NCBI RefSeq assembly: GCF_000255295.1 | Contig: NC_017030.1 | Location: 1,240,001 to 1,304,000, forward strand | Origin: Corallococcus coralloides DSM 2259 | Lineage (GTDB): Bacteria; Myxococcota; Myxococcia; Myxococcales; Myxococcaceae | Reading direction: 5' to 3' | DNA: 64,000 bases | In this document: in pieces, positions 47,943 through 57,564 of the stretch | Position numbering within the stretch: position 1 is the stretch's first letter | Layout of the letters: each line of letters starts with the position of its first letter | The notes under the pieces: generated by a model | Database searches by the model: none | What the model was told of the DNA's origin: nothing | What the model saw: only the letters and a program-made list of their open reading frames with translations | Translations under genes and position numbers: made by a program

Positions 47943-48452
47943 CTACTCCACGACGACGAGCTTGGCGTTGTTCTCCACGGCGGTGCCTTCCTTGGCGAAC
48001 ACCTCCGTGACCTTGCCGGCCTTCGGGCTCTTGAGCTCGTTCTCCATCTTCATGGCCTCCACGACCACGAGCCCCTGGCCCTCCTTCACTTCCTCACCGA
48101 CCTTGACCAGCACCTTCACCACCTTGCCGGGCATGGGCGCGAGGATGACCTGACGGCCCTCCACGGAGAAGCTGCCCGCGGCGGCGCGCATGCGCAGCTT
48201 GCGCTCGTCCGCGACGTCGGTGCGGTTCACCTGCCCGCGCACCAGCGTGCCAATCTCGTCGCCGTTCTCCTCGAACTCGACGTTGTACGACTGGCCGTCC
48301 ACCAGGAGCGACAGCGTGCCCTGGTCCACGGACAGCGCGTCCACCTGGAACGTCTTGCCGTTCACCGTGAGCCGGTAGCGGTCCTGGCCCAGTGACTCCA
48401 GGTCCACCGGCACCGCTTCCTTCTGGCCCTGCTGCTTCGTGAAGTAACGCAT
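47943..48452 (-). CDS. Biotin carboxyl carrier subunit of an acyl-CoA carboxylase
   Basis: The 169-residue protein has an N-terminal BC-CT-linking-like region and a C-terminal biotinyl domain (about 95-169) with EAMKMEN, the lysine that takes biotin, and the ILAPMPGKVVKVLVKVGEEV start. It should carry CO2 between the biotin carboxylase and the carboxyltransferase subunits nearby. The start at ATG 48452 follows an AAGGGA site. Longer open sequence upstream overlaps the accC end. It is downstream of accC on the same strand. Confidence 0.9.
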   Translation of the reverse strand: MRYFTKQQGQKEAVPVDLESLGQDRYRLTVNGKTFQVDALSVDQGTLSLLVDGQSYNVEFEENGDEIGTLVRGQVNRTDVADERKLRMRAAAGSFSVEGRQVILAPMPGKVVKVLVKVGEEVKEGQGLVVVEAMKMENELKSPKAGKVTEVFAKEGTAVENNAKLVVVE

Positions 48453-48493
48453 GGGGAAAGGTCCCTTCCGAAAGGCTTGCGGGAGGAAGAAGG

Positions 48494-50011
48494 TCAGCGG
48501 CGGCGGCTCTTCAGCGCCAGACGCCACGGGCTGATGCGGTTGCCGGAGTCACCGCCACCGGAGCGCGACGGCAGCGTCTTCGCGCGCTTCTGGTCGCGCT
48601 GGAAGGCGTGCAGCGTGCTCGCGAGCAGCGCCACCTCGCTGAGCTTGGAGTCCTCCTGGCCCAGCAGCTCCGTGTGCTGGCGGGTGAGGAAGCTGGTGTC
48701 GTAGTCCCCGCCCACGAACTCCGGGTGGGAGAGGATGCCGTGCAGGTAGCGGATGTTGGTGGTGATGCCCTTCACCACGTACTCGGACAGCGCGCGCTTG
48801 GCCCGCGCGATGGCCTCTTCACGCGTGGCGCCCCACACGGACAGCTTCGAAATCATGGGGTCGTAGTAGTTGGGCACCGTGAAGCCCGCGAACACGCCCG
48901 AGTCGTCGCGCACGTTCGGGCCGCTCGGCACGCGCAGCGCGTGGATCTTGCCCGGGCTGGGCATGAAGTTGCGCGCCGGGTCCTCCGCGTACACGCGCAC
49001 TTCGATGGCGTGACCGCGCGGCGTGGGGGCCTCGAAGAGGGGGAGCTTCTCCCCTTCCGCGGCGCGGATCTGCATGGCCACCAGGTCCAGGCCGGTGACC
49101 CACTCCGTCACCGGGTGCTCCACCTGGAGGCGGGTGTTCATCTCCAGGAAGTAGAAGTTGCGGTGCACGTCCACCAGGAACTCCACCGTCCCGGCGCCCA
49201 CGTAGTTGACGGCCTTGGCCGCCTTCACCGCGACCTCGCCCATCTTCGCGCGCAGCTCCGGCGTGAGGATGGGGCTGGGCGTCTCCTCCACCACCTTCTG
49301 GTGACGGCGCTGCGCGGAGCACTCGCGCTCGTTCAGGTGGATGGTGTTGCCGTACTGGTCGGCGAAGACCTGGATCTCCACGTGGTGCGGCTTCTCCAGG
49401 TACTTCTCGATGTAGACCGCGTCGTTGCCGAACGAGCTCATCGCCTCGCTCTTGGCGGAGCGCCACGCGGAGTCGAAGTCGCCCAGGCCCTCCACGCGGC
49501 GCATGCCCTTGCCGCCACCGCCGCCGGCGGCCTTGAGCATGATGGGGAAGCCGATCTTCTGCGCGTACTCGCGCGCCTCCTCGATGGTGCCGATGGGCTC
49601 GGTGGTGCCGGGGACGACGGGCACGCCCGCCTTGATCATGTTGGCGCGGGCGCGGGTCTTCTCGCCCATGGCGTCCATGGCGGCGGCCGGCGGACCGATG
49701 AAGGTGATGCCGGCCTTCTCGCAGGCGCGCACGAAGGACGCGTTCTCGGAGAGGAAGCCGTAGCCGGGGTGGATGGCGTCCGCGCCGGACTGCTTCGCGA
49801 CCTCCAGGATGCGCTCCTGCACGAGGTAGCTCTCGCGCGAGGGCGGGGGGCCGACGAGGTAGGCCTGGTCGGCGGTGCGCACGTGCAGCGCGGAGCGGTC
49901 TGCTTCGGAGTACACCGCCACCGTGGCGATGCCGAGGTCCTTGCAGGTGCGCATCACCCGGATGGCGATCTCGCCGCGGTTGGCGACGAGCACTTTGCGG
50001 ATCTTGGGCAT
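48494..50011 (-). CDS. accC: Biotin carboxylase subunit of an acyl-CoA carboxylase
   Basis: The 505-residue ATP-grasp enzyme carboxylates biotin with bicarbonate and ATP. Signatures include KVLVANRGEIAIRVMRTC, HPGYGFLSENASF, KAAGGGGGKGMR (glycine loop) and FLEMNTRLQVEHPVTE. It is 505 residues, somewhat longer than E. coli AccC (about 450), as often in propionyl/acetyl-CoA carboxylases. It is upstream of the biotin carrier gene. The start is the universal MPKIRKVLVAN, and TAGACG sits 7 bases before it with no ribosome site. Confidence 0.95.
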   Translation of the reverse strand: MPKIRKVLVANRGEIAIRVMRTCKDLGIATVAVYSEADRSALHVRTADQAYLVGPPPSRESYLVQERILEVAKQSGADAIHPGYGFLSENASFVRACEKAGITFIGPPAAAMDAMGEKTRARANMIKAGVPVVPGTTEPIGTIEEAREYAQKIGFPIMLKAAGGGGGKGMRRVEGLGDFDSAWRSAKSEAMSSFGNDAVYIEKYLEKPHHVEIQVFADQYGNTIHLNERECSAQRRHQKVVEETPSPILTPELRAKMGEVAVKAAKAVNYVGAGTVEFLVDVHRNFYFLEMNTRLQVEHPVTEWVTGLDLVAMQIRAAEGEKLPLFEAPTPRGHAIEVRVYAEDPARNFMPSPGKIHALRVPSGPNVRDDSGVFAGFTVPNYYDPMISKLSVWGATREEAIARAKRALSEYVVKGITTNIRYLHGILSHPEFVGGDYDTSFLTRQHTELLGQEDSKLSEVALLASTLHAFQRDQKRAKTLPSRSGGGDSGNRISPWRLALKSRRR

Positions 50012-50018
50012 GGGCGCC

Positions 50019-50024
50019 CGTCTA
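50019..50024 (-). promoter_or_regulatory. Putative -10 element (TAGACG) before accC
   Basis: TAGACG lies seven bases before the accC ATG on the minus strand with no ribosome site between. A leaderless transcript is likely. No good -35 is apparent. Confidence 0.35.
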
Positions 50025-50051
50025 GCATGGGGCGCCCGGGATTGCCCGCCT

Positions 50052-50666
50052 CTACTTGCGCAGGTTCAGGTACTGGTCCATCAGCTGCTTCGCCTGGGCG
50101 AGCTTCGCCTCCACGAAGCGGTCGTCCTCGTCCGGCTCCGGGGGAGGGGCGGGGTGCGAGGGGGCCTCCACGGCCTTGCCGTCCGGCCCGAAGTCCACCG
50201 CGGCCGCCAGCAGGTTTCGCGCGGCATTCCCGCTGAAGAGCCGGGCCAGCGCCGTCGTCTCCACGTCCAGCCAGCGCGCGGCCTGGCGCAGGACGTCCAG
50301 GTACTCGCCCTCCATGGCGCGGGGCGGGCGGCTGGGGGCGGCCATGCAGACGCGCGCGTAGCTGTGCTCCCGGTCCACGTACATGCCCATGGAGCGGTCG
50401 CGGAAGTCGCGGGAGAGCGCCTGCGTCATGGCGTCCACGTGCTCCTCGGGGGAGGAGACCTTGCCGGACGTCTTGCCGGAGACGAGGGGAATCTCCGCCA
50501 CGTGCCAGCCGCTGTCGGCCAGCGACTCCGGGCGGGGCTCCACCCACTTCACCTCGGGACAGGGGAGGTCCAGCCCCTCACACACGCCCTTGAGCGTCTG
50601 ACGCAGGGCGGTGAGGTTTCCTTCGACGTCGGAGAGGAAGAGAACGAGTCGGCGCTGCTGGGACAC
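50052..50666 (-). CDS. Protein of unknown function within an acyl-CoA carboxylase cluster
   Basis: The 204-residue cytoplasmic protein begins MSQQRRLVLFLSDVEGNL and has a Pro-rich stretch near 165-175 (SHPAPPPEPDEDDR). An acidic helical tail (EAKLAQAKQLMDQYLNL) follows. I do not recognise a family. It sits between the carboxyltransferase and biotin carboxylase genes, all on the same strand, 132 bases after the former, so a function connected with the carboxylase or its regulation is possible. No motif for ATP or biotin binding is seen. Confidence 0.75.
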   Translation of the reverse strand: MSQQRRLVLFLSDVEGNLTALRQTLKGVCEGLDLPCPEVKWVEPRPESLADSGWHVAEIPLVSGKTSGKVSSPEEHVDAMTQALSRDFRDRSMGMYVDREHSYARVCMAAPSRPPRAMEGEYLDVLRQAARWLDVETTALARLFSGNAARNLLAAAVDFGPDGKAVEAPSHPAPPPEPDEDDRFVEAKLAQAKQLMDQYLNLRK

Positions 50667-50798
50667 GGGGGTGGCTCCTTGAGTGGCCCCGTGAAAGCCC
50701 CGGCGTTACCTGAGAATTTCCGGAAGTGACGACGCCCGCCTGCCCCCCTGGCGACGGGGGACGTGCGGGCGGGGTCCGGGACTTCTTCTGGACTTGCT

Positions 50799-52361
<1,563 letters not shown>

Positions 52362-52368
52362 GGGGGGC

Positions 52369-52374
52369 GCTCTA
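52369..52374 (-). promoter_or_regulatory. Putative -10 element (TAGAGC) before the carboxyltransferase gene
   Basis: TAGAGC lies seven bases before the ATG on the minus strand. A CTGCCA 17 bases upstream could act as -35. No ribosome site lies between the hexamer and the start. Confidence 0.4.
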
Positions 52375-52533
52375 ACACGATTGGAAGTCGCTGGCAGCGC
52401 TTCCCTTGCTCCTGGAGGGGTGGGCGGACGGCCGGGCCCGGTGTGCATGGGGTGGGGACGGGACGGAAGTTCAGGATTTCCGACACCGCGTCTTCCCGGG
52501 CTCCGGGCCGGGGGCGGGCAGGGGAGGCTGGCG

Positions 52534-53685
52534 ATGCGTGCGAGGCCGGGAGCACTGCAGGTGGGCTCATTCCGAGGGGTGCCCATCCGGGTCCATGTGT
52601 CCCTGCTGGTGGCGTTGCCGCTCCTGGCGCTGTCGTTCGGTGGCGCACTCCAGCAGGCGGCGGAGACGGCGGACGTGCCGCCGGGCGCGCTGAGCGGGCA
52701 CCCGTGGGCGTGGGGGCTGGCGGTGGCGGTGGGTCTGTTCCTGTCGGTGCTGCTGCACGAGATGGCGCACACCCTCTATGCGCTGCGGCATGGCGGCGAG
52801 GTGCACGGCATCACGCTGATGATTGTGGGAGGCGTGTCGGAGCTGGCGGAGGTGCCCAAGCGTCCCCGGGACGAGGCGGTGATGGCGCTGGTGGGGCCGC
52901 TGACGAGCCTGGGACTGGCGGCGTTCCTGGGCGCGCTGACGTGGTTGGTGCACGGCCTGGGGATGTTCCAGGTGCAGTTCGCGCTCTTCACGCTGGCGAT
53001 GCTCAACGCGGTGCTGGGGGGCTTCAACCTGTTGCCGGCATTCCCCATGGACGGAGGCCGCATCGTGCGCGCGGCGCTGACGCCAAGGCTGGGGCTGTTG
53101 CGGGCGACGCGGGTGGCGGCGGGGCTGGGGCGGATGTTCGCGGTGTTGTTCGGTGTGTGGGGGCTGGTGACGCTGAACCCGTTCACGCTGGTGGTGGCGT
53201 TCTTCGTGCTGATGGGGGCGGAAGGGGAGTCGCGGCAGGTGCGGATGAAGGCGCTGCTGGAGCGCGTGAATGTGGAGGCGCTGATGACGCCCCGGATGGT
53301 GGGCGTGGACCTGGACCTGTCGATGCAGGACGCGCACTGGGCGCTCAGGCACGAGCACGTGAGCATGTTGCCGGTGACGAGCGCGGGGCGGCCGGTGGGG
53401 CGGGTGACGTGGGCGGCGGCGCAGGCGGTGCCGGAGGCGCAGCGCGGAGGCTACGTGGTGCGCGACGCGATGGAGGACGGCGTGGTGGCGGACCTGCGCG
53501 AGGACGGGTGGGCGGCGCTGCGGAGGATGGCGGAGGCGCGCGTGCCCATGGCCGCGGTGGTGGATGAGGAGGGGCTGCTCGCGGGGACGCTGGACTGGAA
53601 TGACATCCAGCGAGGGATGGCGCGGGCGGAGGAGGCGGAGCGCCAGCGGTCGGGGCCGGGCTGGCCTCGTGAGCGGACGGCGTAG
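52534..53685 (+). CDS. Site-2 protease family metallopeptidase (M50) with CBS-like tail
   Basis: A 383-residue intramembrane protease. Helices span about 20-240. LLHEMAHTL is the HExxH zinc motif and [12 protein letters not shown] is the NxxPxxPLDGG-type second motif. A CBS-pair-like region follows (about 245-360; [19 protein letters not shown]). CBS pairs sense adenosine nucleotides in some relatives. It resembles the SpoIVFB/Rip3 class and may cleave a membrane regulator. The GGGGAGG site supports the ATG at 52534. A longer upstream frame is antisense to the carboxyltransferase gene. Confidence 0.9.
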   Translation: MRARPGALQVGSFRGVPIRVHVSLLVALPLLALSFGGALQQAAETADVPPGALSGHPWAWGLAVAVGLFLSVLLHEMAHTLYALRHGGEVHGITLMIVGGVSELAEVPKRPRDEAVMALVGPLTSLGLAAFLGALTWLVHGLGMFQVQFALFTLAMLNAVLGGFNLLPAFPMDGGRIVRAALTPRLGLLRATRVAAGLGRMFAVLFGVWGLVTLNPFTLVVAFFVLMGAEGESRQVRMKALLERVNVEALMTPRMVGVDLDLSMQDAHWALRHEHVSMLPVTSAGRPVGRVTWAAAQAVPEAQRGGYVVRDAMEDGVVADLREDGWAALRRMAEARVPMAAVVDEEGLLAGTLDWNDIQRGMARAEEAERQRSGPGWPRERTA

Positions 53686-53697
53686 GTTGGAAACGCG

Positions 53698-54198
53698 GTG
53701 CTTTCAGGTCTGTATGACGCGCTCAACAGAGAGCGTGAGCTGCGTGAGGAGAACGAGCGGTTCAAGAAGGAGGAGAACTCCATCGATCATGCCTACGCGA
53801 CGCTTCTCTCCAACGGAGAGGTGGGGAAGACGCCGTTCCGGCGCAAGCGGGTCTTCCGCTTGCGGCATGAGGACATGGACATGGTGGTCGAGCTCTTCAA
53901 GGGCCCCGGGAAGGCAGCCGCCGTGGTGACGTTGCGGAACACCGTGCTCCAGGAGCCGTGGCGGTTCGAAGCGGCCTCCGTGACCCGTGAACTCTCTCCC
54001 ACGGAGCGCCCGTTCGCGTTGCGCATGGAACGGCCGGTCATCGTCCCTGGCCAGTCAGGAAGGATCGCCGTCGTCGTGGACAGGAGTTCCTTCGAACTGG
54101 AGGGTGGTCAGTTGGCGGATCTGGCCCTCCAGATCTTCCGTGCGGATGGGCTCCTCCAGGTCGCCGTGGCGATGGAACATGCACTCGTTCGGCAGTAG
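53698..54198 (+). CDS. DUF2381-like fragment, possibly a truncated gene
   Basis: A GTG-started 166-residue protein resembling the C-terminal half of the Myxococcus DUF2381 (TIGR02268) paralogues: helical NRERELREENERFKKEE, then VVTLRNTVLQEPWRFEAASV and VPGQSGRIAVVVD. The family normally has a signal peptide and an N-terminal half, which are absent here. Either this is a remnant, or a short stand-alone variant. It is 13 bases after the protease gene and is followed by a lipoprotein. DUF2381 genes often neighbour Ser/Thr kinases, but none is near here. Confidence 0.6.
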   Translation: MLSGLYDALNRERELREENERFKKEENSIDHAYATLLSNGEVGKTPFRRKRVFRLRHEDMDMVVELFKGPGKAAAVVTLRNTVLQEPWRFEAASVTRELSPTERPFALRMERPVIVPGQSGRIAVVVDRSSFELEGGQLADLALQIFRADGLLQVAVAMEHALVRQ

Positions 54199-54211
54199 AA
54201 AAGTCGCCCCC

Positions 54212-54700
54212 ATGCCCACGACACAGGCCCTGCTGCTCGGCACTTTTGTCCTGCTTGCTGCGTCTTCCGGATGTACCAGCAGCGGAGTGTCGCTGCGCCC
54301 GGACGGAACTCCGGGGCCGCAGGAGTGCTCGGAGGAAGCCAATCGGACGATGCGTGCCTTGAAGTTGCGTGTGGGGGACGCGCAATTGGTCGAGCTGGAC
54401 GCGAACCAGATTGGTTCACGGCGTCCCACGCTCTACGACGGTCCGATTGAAAGCATCCTCGAGGATGACTTCGGCACGCTGGAGGCGACGACCCGTTTGT
54501 ATGGGCAGGTCTGGACGAGCGGCCCGCAGGTCGTCATCCGGTACTACGAGGCCCATCCACCGGACAGCGAGAAGTTCCCCATCTGTGCCGTGGCCCGGCT
54601 CAGCCAGGACCAGATGCGGAAGAGTCCAGACTCGAAGCCTGGGATGGCGATTCTCGAAGGCTCCACCGCGGCGGCCTACGTCGTTGATGCGTTCCGGTAG
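54212..54700 (+). CDS. Lipoprotein of unknown function
   Basis: The 162-residue protein has a lipoprotein signal (about 1-20, ending ASSGC) and then GVSLRPDGTPGPQECSEEA. The downstream domain contains RPTLYDGPIESILEDDFG and SGPQVVIRYYEAHPPDSEKF. I recognise no named domain. It follows the DUF2381-like gene by 13 bases on the same strand, so the two are likely co-transcribed. The ATG at 54212 precedes a normal signal peptide. Confidence 0.75.
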   Translation: MPTTQALLLGTFVLLAASSGCTSSGVSLRPDGTPGPQECSEEANRTMRALKLRVGDAQLVELDANQIGSRRPTLYDGPIESILEDDFGTLEATTRLYGQVWTSGPQVVIRYYEAHPPDSEKFPICAVARLSQDQMRKSPDSKPGMAILEGSTAAAYVVDAFR

Positions 54701-54775
54701 GGGACGGCGTCGCGCTCCGGGTGAATAGGTCCACTCTGGCCACGTCGGGATAGGTGTCTCCCACAAGGAAGCCCC

Positions 54776-55243
54776 ATGAAGAGCCTGCTGGTTGGAATGA
54801 TGTTGGCGTCGACGCTGGGTGCCGGTCCCTCGAAGACGGTGGAACTGGTGGGCACGGTGCACAGCGAGGACATCGGCAACCAGAGCTCCCGCCGGACCAC
54901 GTGGCTGCCCACGCAGCCCAAGCGCATCGAGCAGTTCGAGTTCCACCTGAAGCGGCCCATGAAGGCCGTGCAGTTGGAGTACCAGTGCCACCTCCAGGAC
55001 ATCGGTGATTCAGGGGGGCTGCCCGAGGGCACGCCCTGCGGAACACAGGGCGAGTCACGGCGCCTGGAGGCCTTCGGCATCCGGCTGCGCGGCGAAGGGG
55101 CGCACCTGTACACCGTGCGCTACTGGTGCAAGGTGGAGGGCATGGAGCGCCCCATGGGCCCGCTCACGGACGGCGCGATGTGCGGCACCACGGGCGAGAG
55201 CCGCAAGCTGTTGGGCATGCAGGTGGAGCTGGTGCGCAAGTAG
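54776..55243 (+). CDS. Secreted protein of unknown function
   Basis: A 155-residue protein with a short signal peptide (MKSLLVGMMLASTLGAG) followed by a beta-rich domain. Two copies of a similar module are visible: YQCHLQDIG and, later, YWCKVEGMERP. Each precedes a CGT(Q/T)GESR(R/K)L motif, PCGTQGESRRL and MCGTTGESRKL. Four Cys pair naturally into two disulfides. An AAGGAAG ribosome site precedes the ATG. No family is recognised, so only an extracytoplasmic location is inferred. Confidence 0.72.
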   Translation: MKSLLVGMMLASTLGAGPSKTVELVGTVHSEDIGNQSSRRTTWLPTQPKRIEQFEFHLKRPMKAVQLEYQCHLQDIGDSGGLPEGTPCGTQGESRRLEAFGIRLRGEGAHLYTVRYWCKVEGMERPMGPLTDGAMCGTTGESRKLLGMQVELVRK

Positions 55244-55249
55244 CCGCGC

Positions 55250-56629
55250 TCAGTTCTTCTCCGGCAGTGACCAGTTCATCTGGAACCGATGCGCGCCGTT
55301 GGGGGCGCTGTCCAGCCAGCCGGTGATGCTGTCGCTCTTCGCGAGCAGGGGGCCCAGCTCCGTGCTCGCTCCGAAGAACGCGGCCAGGCGCTCGTCGCCC
55401 ATCACGTCCATCAGCGACACCTGGGACAGGCCCCTGGCCAGCTTCTTCGGATCCAGGGTGAACTCCACCGCGCGCTTCAGCGGCCCGCCCTTCTCCGGCA
55501 GTGACGCGAGCAGCGTCTGCGTCACCGTGGAGTCATTGCCGAACACCAGCTGCTTGCCCTTGAGGCGTACGTAGACGCTGCCGCCCTTGGCCTCCATCGC
55601 GTAGCCGTCCTCCAGCGCCTTGGCTCCCGGGAACTTCGCCAGCGGGGCCAGCGCCGCCTTCACCGCCGCCGCGTCTGTCACCTCCGCCGCCAGCGCCTGC
55701 TTCGCCGCGAAGAAGCGCACCTCCGGCTTGCGCAACGAACCGCGCACCGCCACCGAATCCACGCCGAACAACACCTGCCCCGTCAGCTGCTTCGCCAGCG
55801 CGTCCGTCACCGCCTTCACGTCCTCCGCCGGGCACGTGGGACACACCGTCCGCACCGCGTCCGCCACGGACTCCACCGCCTGCGCCACGCCCGTGGGCGC
55901 CACCTGCGCCCTGGCGAAGAGCAGGCCCGCGGGGGACATGGCGCCGTAGGGGCTCGTGCCCTTCGTCTGGAAGGGCGGCAGTGGCAGCTTCGCCGCCGTG
56001 CCCTCCACCTTCAGCCCCGTCGCCGTGCCGTCCAGCGCCACCACGCCGTCCTTCGTGGACACGAACAGCACGCCCGGCACCGCGGCCATCCTCGCGTCCG
56101 CGGCCGGCGCCTTCTGCGCCACCAGCTTCGCGGCCTCCTTGCGGAGCGCGTCGTCCGAATCCGTGCTCAGGAAGGCACAGGCCTCCTGGCCCTTGATGAC
56201 ATAGCCGCCGAAGCCGCCCGTGGCGCTGGGGGCTCGCAGCGTCGTCACGCCCTTCACCGTGCCCGCCTTCACGTCGCCGTTGCGCGCGAGCACGTTCGCC
56301 GTCGCTTCCTGGAACACCTTCGCGTCCTTCACCCGCGTGCACGCGATGCGGCCGTCCTTCCGCATGGACACCGTCAGCGGCCCCGTCACGTCGATGCCCT
56401 GCGCCTCCATCACCTCCGGCTTCCCGAGGTCCAACTGCAGGATGGGGTGCAGCTCGCCGCGCCAGGCCTCCGGGTTCAGCATCTGCGAGTACGCCCCGGC
56501 GCGCGTCAGGAACGCGTTCAACCCCTGGAGCTGATCCAACTGCGGAGCGTGGAGGACCGTCACCGTGGAGGCGGCGACGCGAGGCGCGGGTGCGGCCGCC
56601 AGCGTGGCGGCAAGTGCGAGGGCGAGCAT
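55250..56629 (-). CDS. Secreted protein of unknown function
   Basis: A 459-residue protein with a signal peptide (about 1-20) and no membrane helices. It is Ala-rich with a repeating beta/alpha pattern, with segments such as PSATGGFGGYVIKGQEACAFL. Two Cys pairs are possible, including VCPTCPAEDVKA. It converges with the secreted protein gene at 54776 (stops six bases apart). I do not recognise a domain. It resembles large extracytoplasmic proteins of unknown role that are common in myxobacteria. Confidence 0.72.
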   Translation of the reverse strand: MLALALAATLAAAPAPRVAASTVTVLHAPQLDQLQGLNAFLTRAGAYSQMLNPEAWRGELHPILQLDLGKPEVMEAQGIDVTGPLTVSMRKDGRIACTRVKDAKVFQEATANVLARNGDVKAGTVKGVTTLRAPSATGGFGGYVIKGQEACAFLSTDSDDALRKEAAKLVAQKAPAADARMAAVPGVLFVSTKDGVVALDGTATGLKVEGTAAKLPLPPFQTKGTSPYGAMSPAGLLFARAQVAPTGVAQAVESVADAVRTVCPTCPAEDVKAVTDALAKQLTGQVLFGVDSVAVRGSLRKPEVRFFAAKQALAAEVTDAAAVKAALAPLAKFPGAKALEDGYAMEAKGGSVYVRLKGKQLVFGNDSTVTQTLLASLPEKGGPLKRAVEFTLDPKKLARGLSQVSLMDVMGDERLAAFFGASTELGPLLAKSDSITGWLDSAPNGAHRFQMNWSLPEKN

Positions 56630-56718
56630 GCCCCCACCTGAAAGCGCCCCACCGCCCCTGTCAAGGCACTCCCACCCGGGACGCCCACCACCAACGTCCG
56701 CGCGGCGCCCCGCTCGCC

Positions 56719-57129
56719 CTACGCCGGAAGACGCCCCGCGTTGGCCCAGTCAATCATCCGCTCCGCCAGCTCCTCCGCGTTGCGGCGCAGGTAGGCCAGC
56801 TGCAACACCTCGTCGTCCGTGCACGCCAGCGCCATGCGCACCCGCAGGCCGTCCACGAACCGCAGCACCTGCCCGATGCTCAGCGACGCCCGGTCCTCCA
56901 GCGCCCCCGCGAACCCCGCCACCTCCGCCTCCGCCGTGAAGCCCTCCGCCAGCAGCGCCGCGACGAGCACCGACCGCGCCACCCGGTGCTCGCGCGCCCT
57001 CGCGTCCTGAAGCTGGAGCCGCCACGGCTGCGCCTCCCAGCGCGGCGCGCCCCCGACGTTCGCCACCAGCTCCCGCCCGCCCTGTGTCGGCGATTCCATC
57101 GCTCGCATCATCCGTGCCCCCTCTTCCAT
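56719..57129 (-). CDS. Protein of unknown function
   Basis: A 136-residue protein from an ATG at 57129. It is helical with LQLQDARAREHRVARSVLV and a C-terminal YLRRNAEELAERMIDWAN. No signal peptide or metal motif is present. The frame extends upstream to 57318, but that part is not convincing protein. I do not recognise a family. It is divergent from the methyltransferase gene across a 435-bp region with strong hairpins. Confidence 0.6.
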   Translation of the reverse strand: MEEGARMMRAMESPTQGGRELVANVGGAPRWEAQPWRLQLQDARAREHRVARSVLVAALLAEGFTAEAEVAGFAGALEDRASLSIGQVLRFVDGLRVRMALACTDDEVLQLAYLRRNAEELAERMIDWANAGRLPA

Positions 57130-57564
57130 CGAGACCTGGGTCCATCCACGGGCGTGACCGGCAGCCTTCCTCCCGTCCACGAGCAGGGCTCGCGAATGAG
57201 CGGCTTTCCGGAAAAGACGCATTCCGCCTGTTTTCTTGCCCGCCCGGAGGGATGCTTGGACTGTCATTCGCGGACGCTCCCGTGCAGGTGGAAAGCCTCT
57301 CGCCGGCGCCGTCTCCAAGTCGCCGGCGAGAGGTCACCGGGGGGACCGGTGTCTTCCTGCTTTGAGGGATTGTCGCGGGGCGGTGCGAGTGGATTGCGCC
57401 CCCCGGTGCGGGGGCGGATGTTCACGTCGGGACAGTGAGCGGCCCTCGGGACGGATTGGGGGAAAGCCGGGATTTACCGCATCCTCCGGAGTCCGGTTCA
57501 GGGGGACGGGGTGGTCGGCCACGTCTTTGTCGGGACCGTCACGGCCTTCCGGGGGGAAGCCACC
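57130..57564. other. 435-bp divergent intergenic region with three hairpins
   Basis: Hairpin 1 is CCTCTCGCCGGCG paired at 57296-57308 and 57321-57333 (perfect 13 bp). Hairpin 2 is CACCGG/CCGGTG at 57335-57340 and 57346-57351. Hairpin 3 is CGCCCCC/GGGGGCG at 57397-57403 and 57410-57416. No protein gene is supported. A structured RNA or regulatory region is possible. Confidence 0.45.

Noticed and set aside
57240-57420. A cyclic di-GMP (GEMM) riboswitch in the hairpin-rich region.
   Set aside because: The conserved GCAAACC and tetraloop receptor elements are not present. Only simple hairpins are seen.
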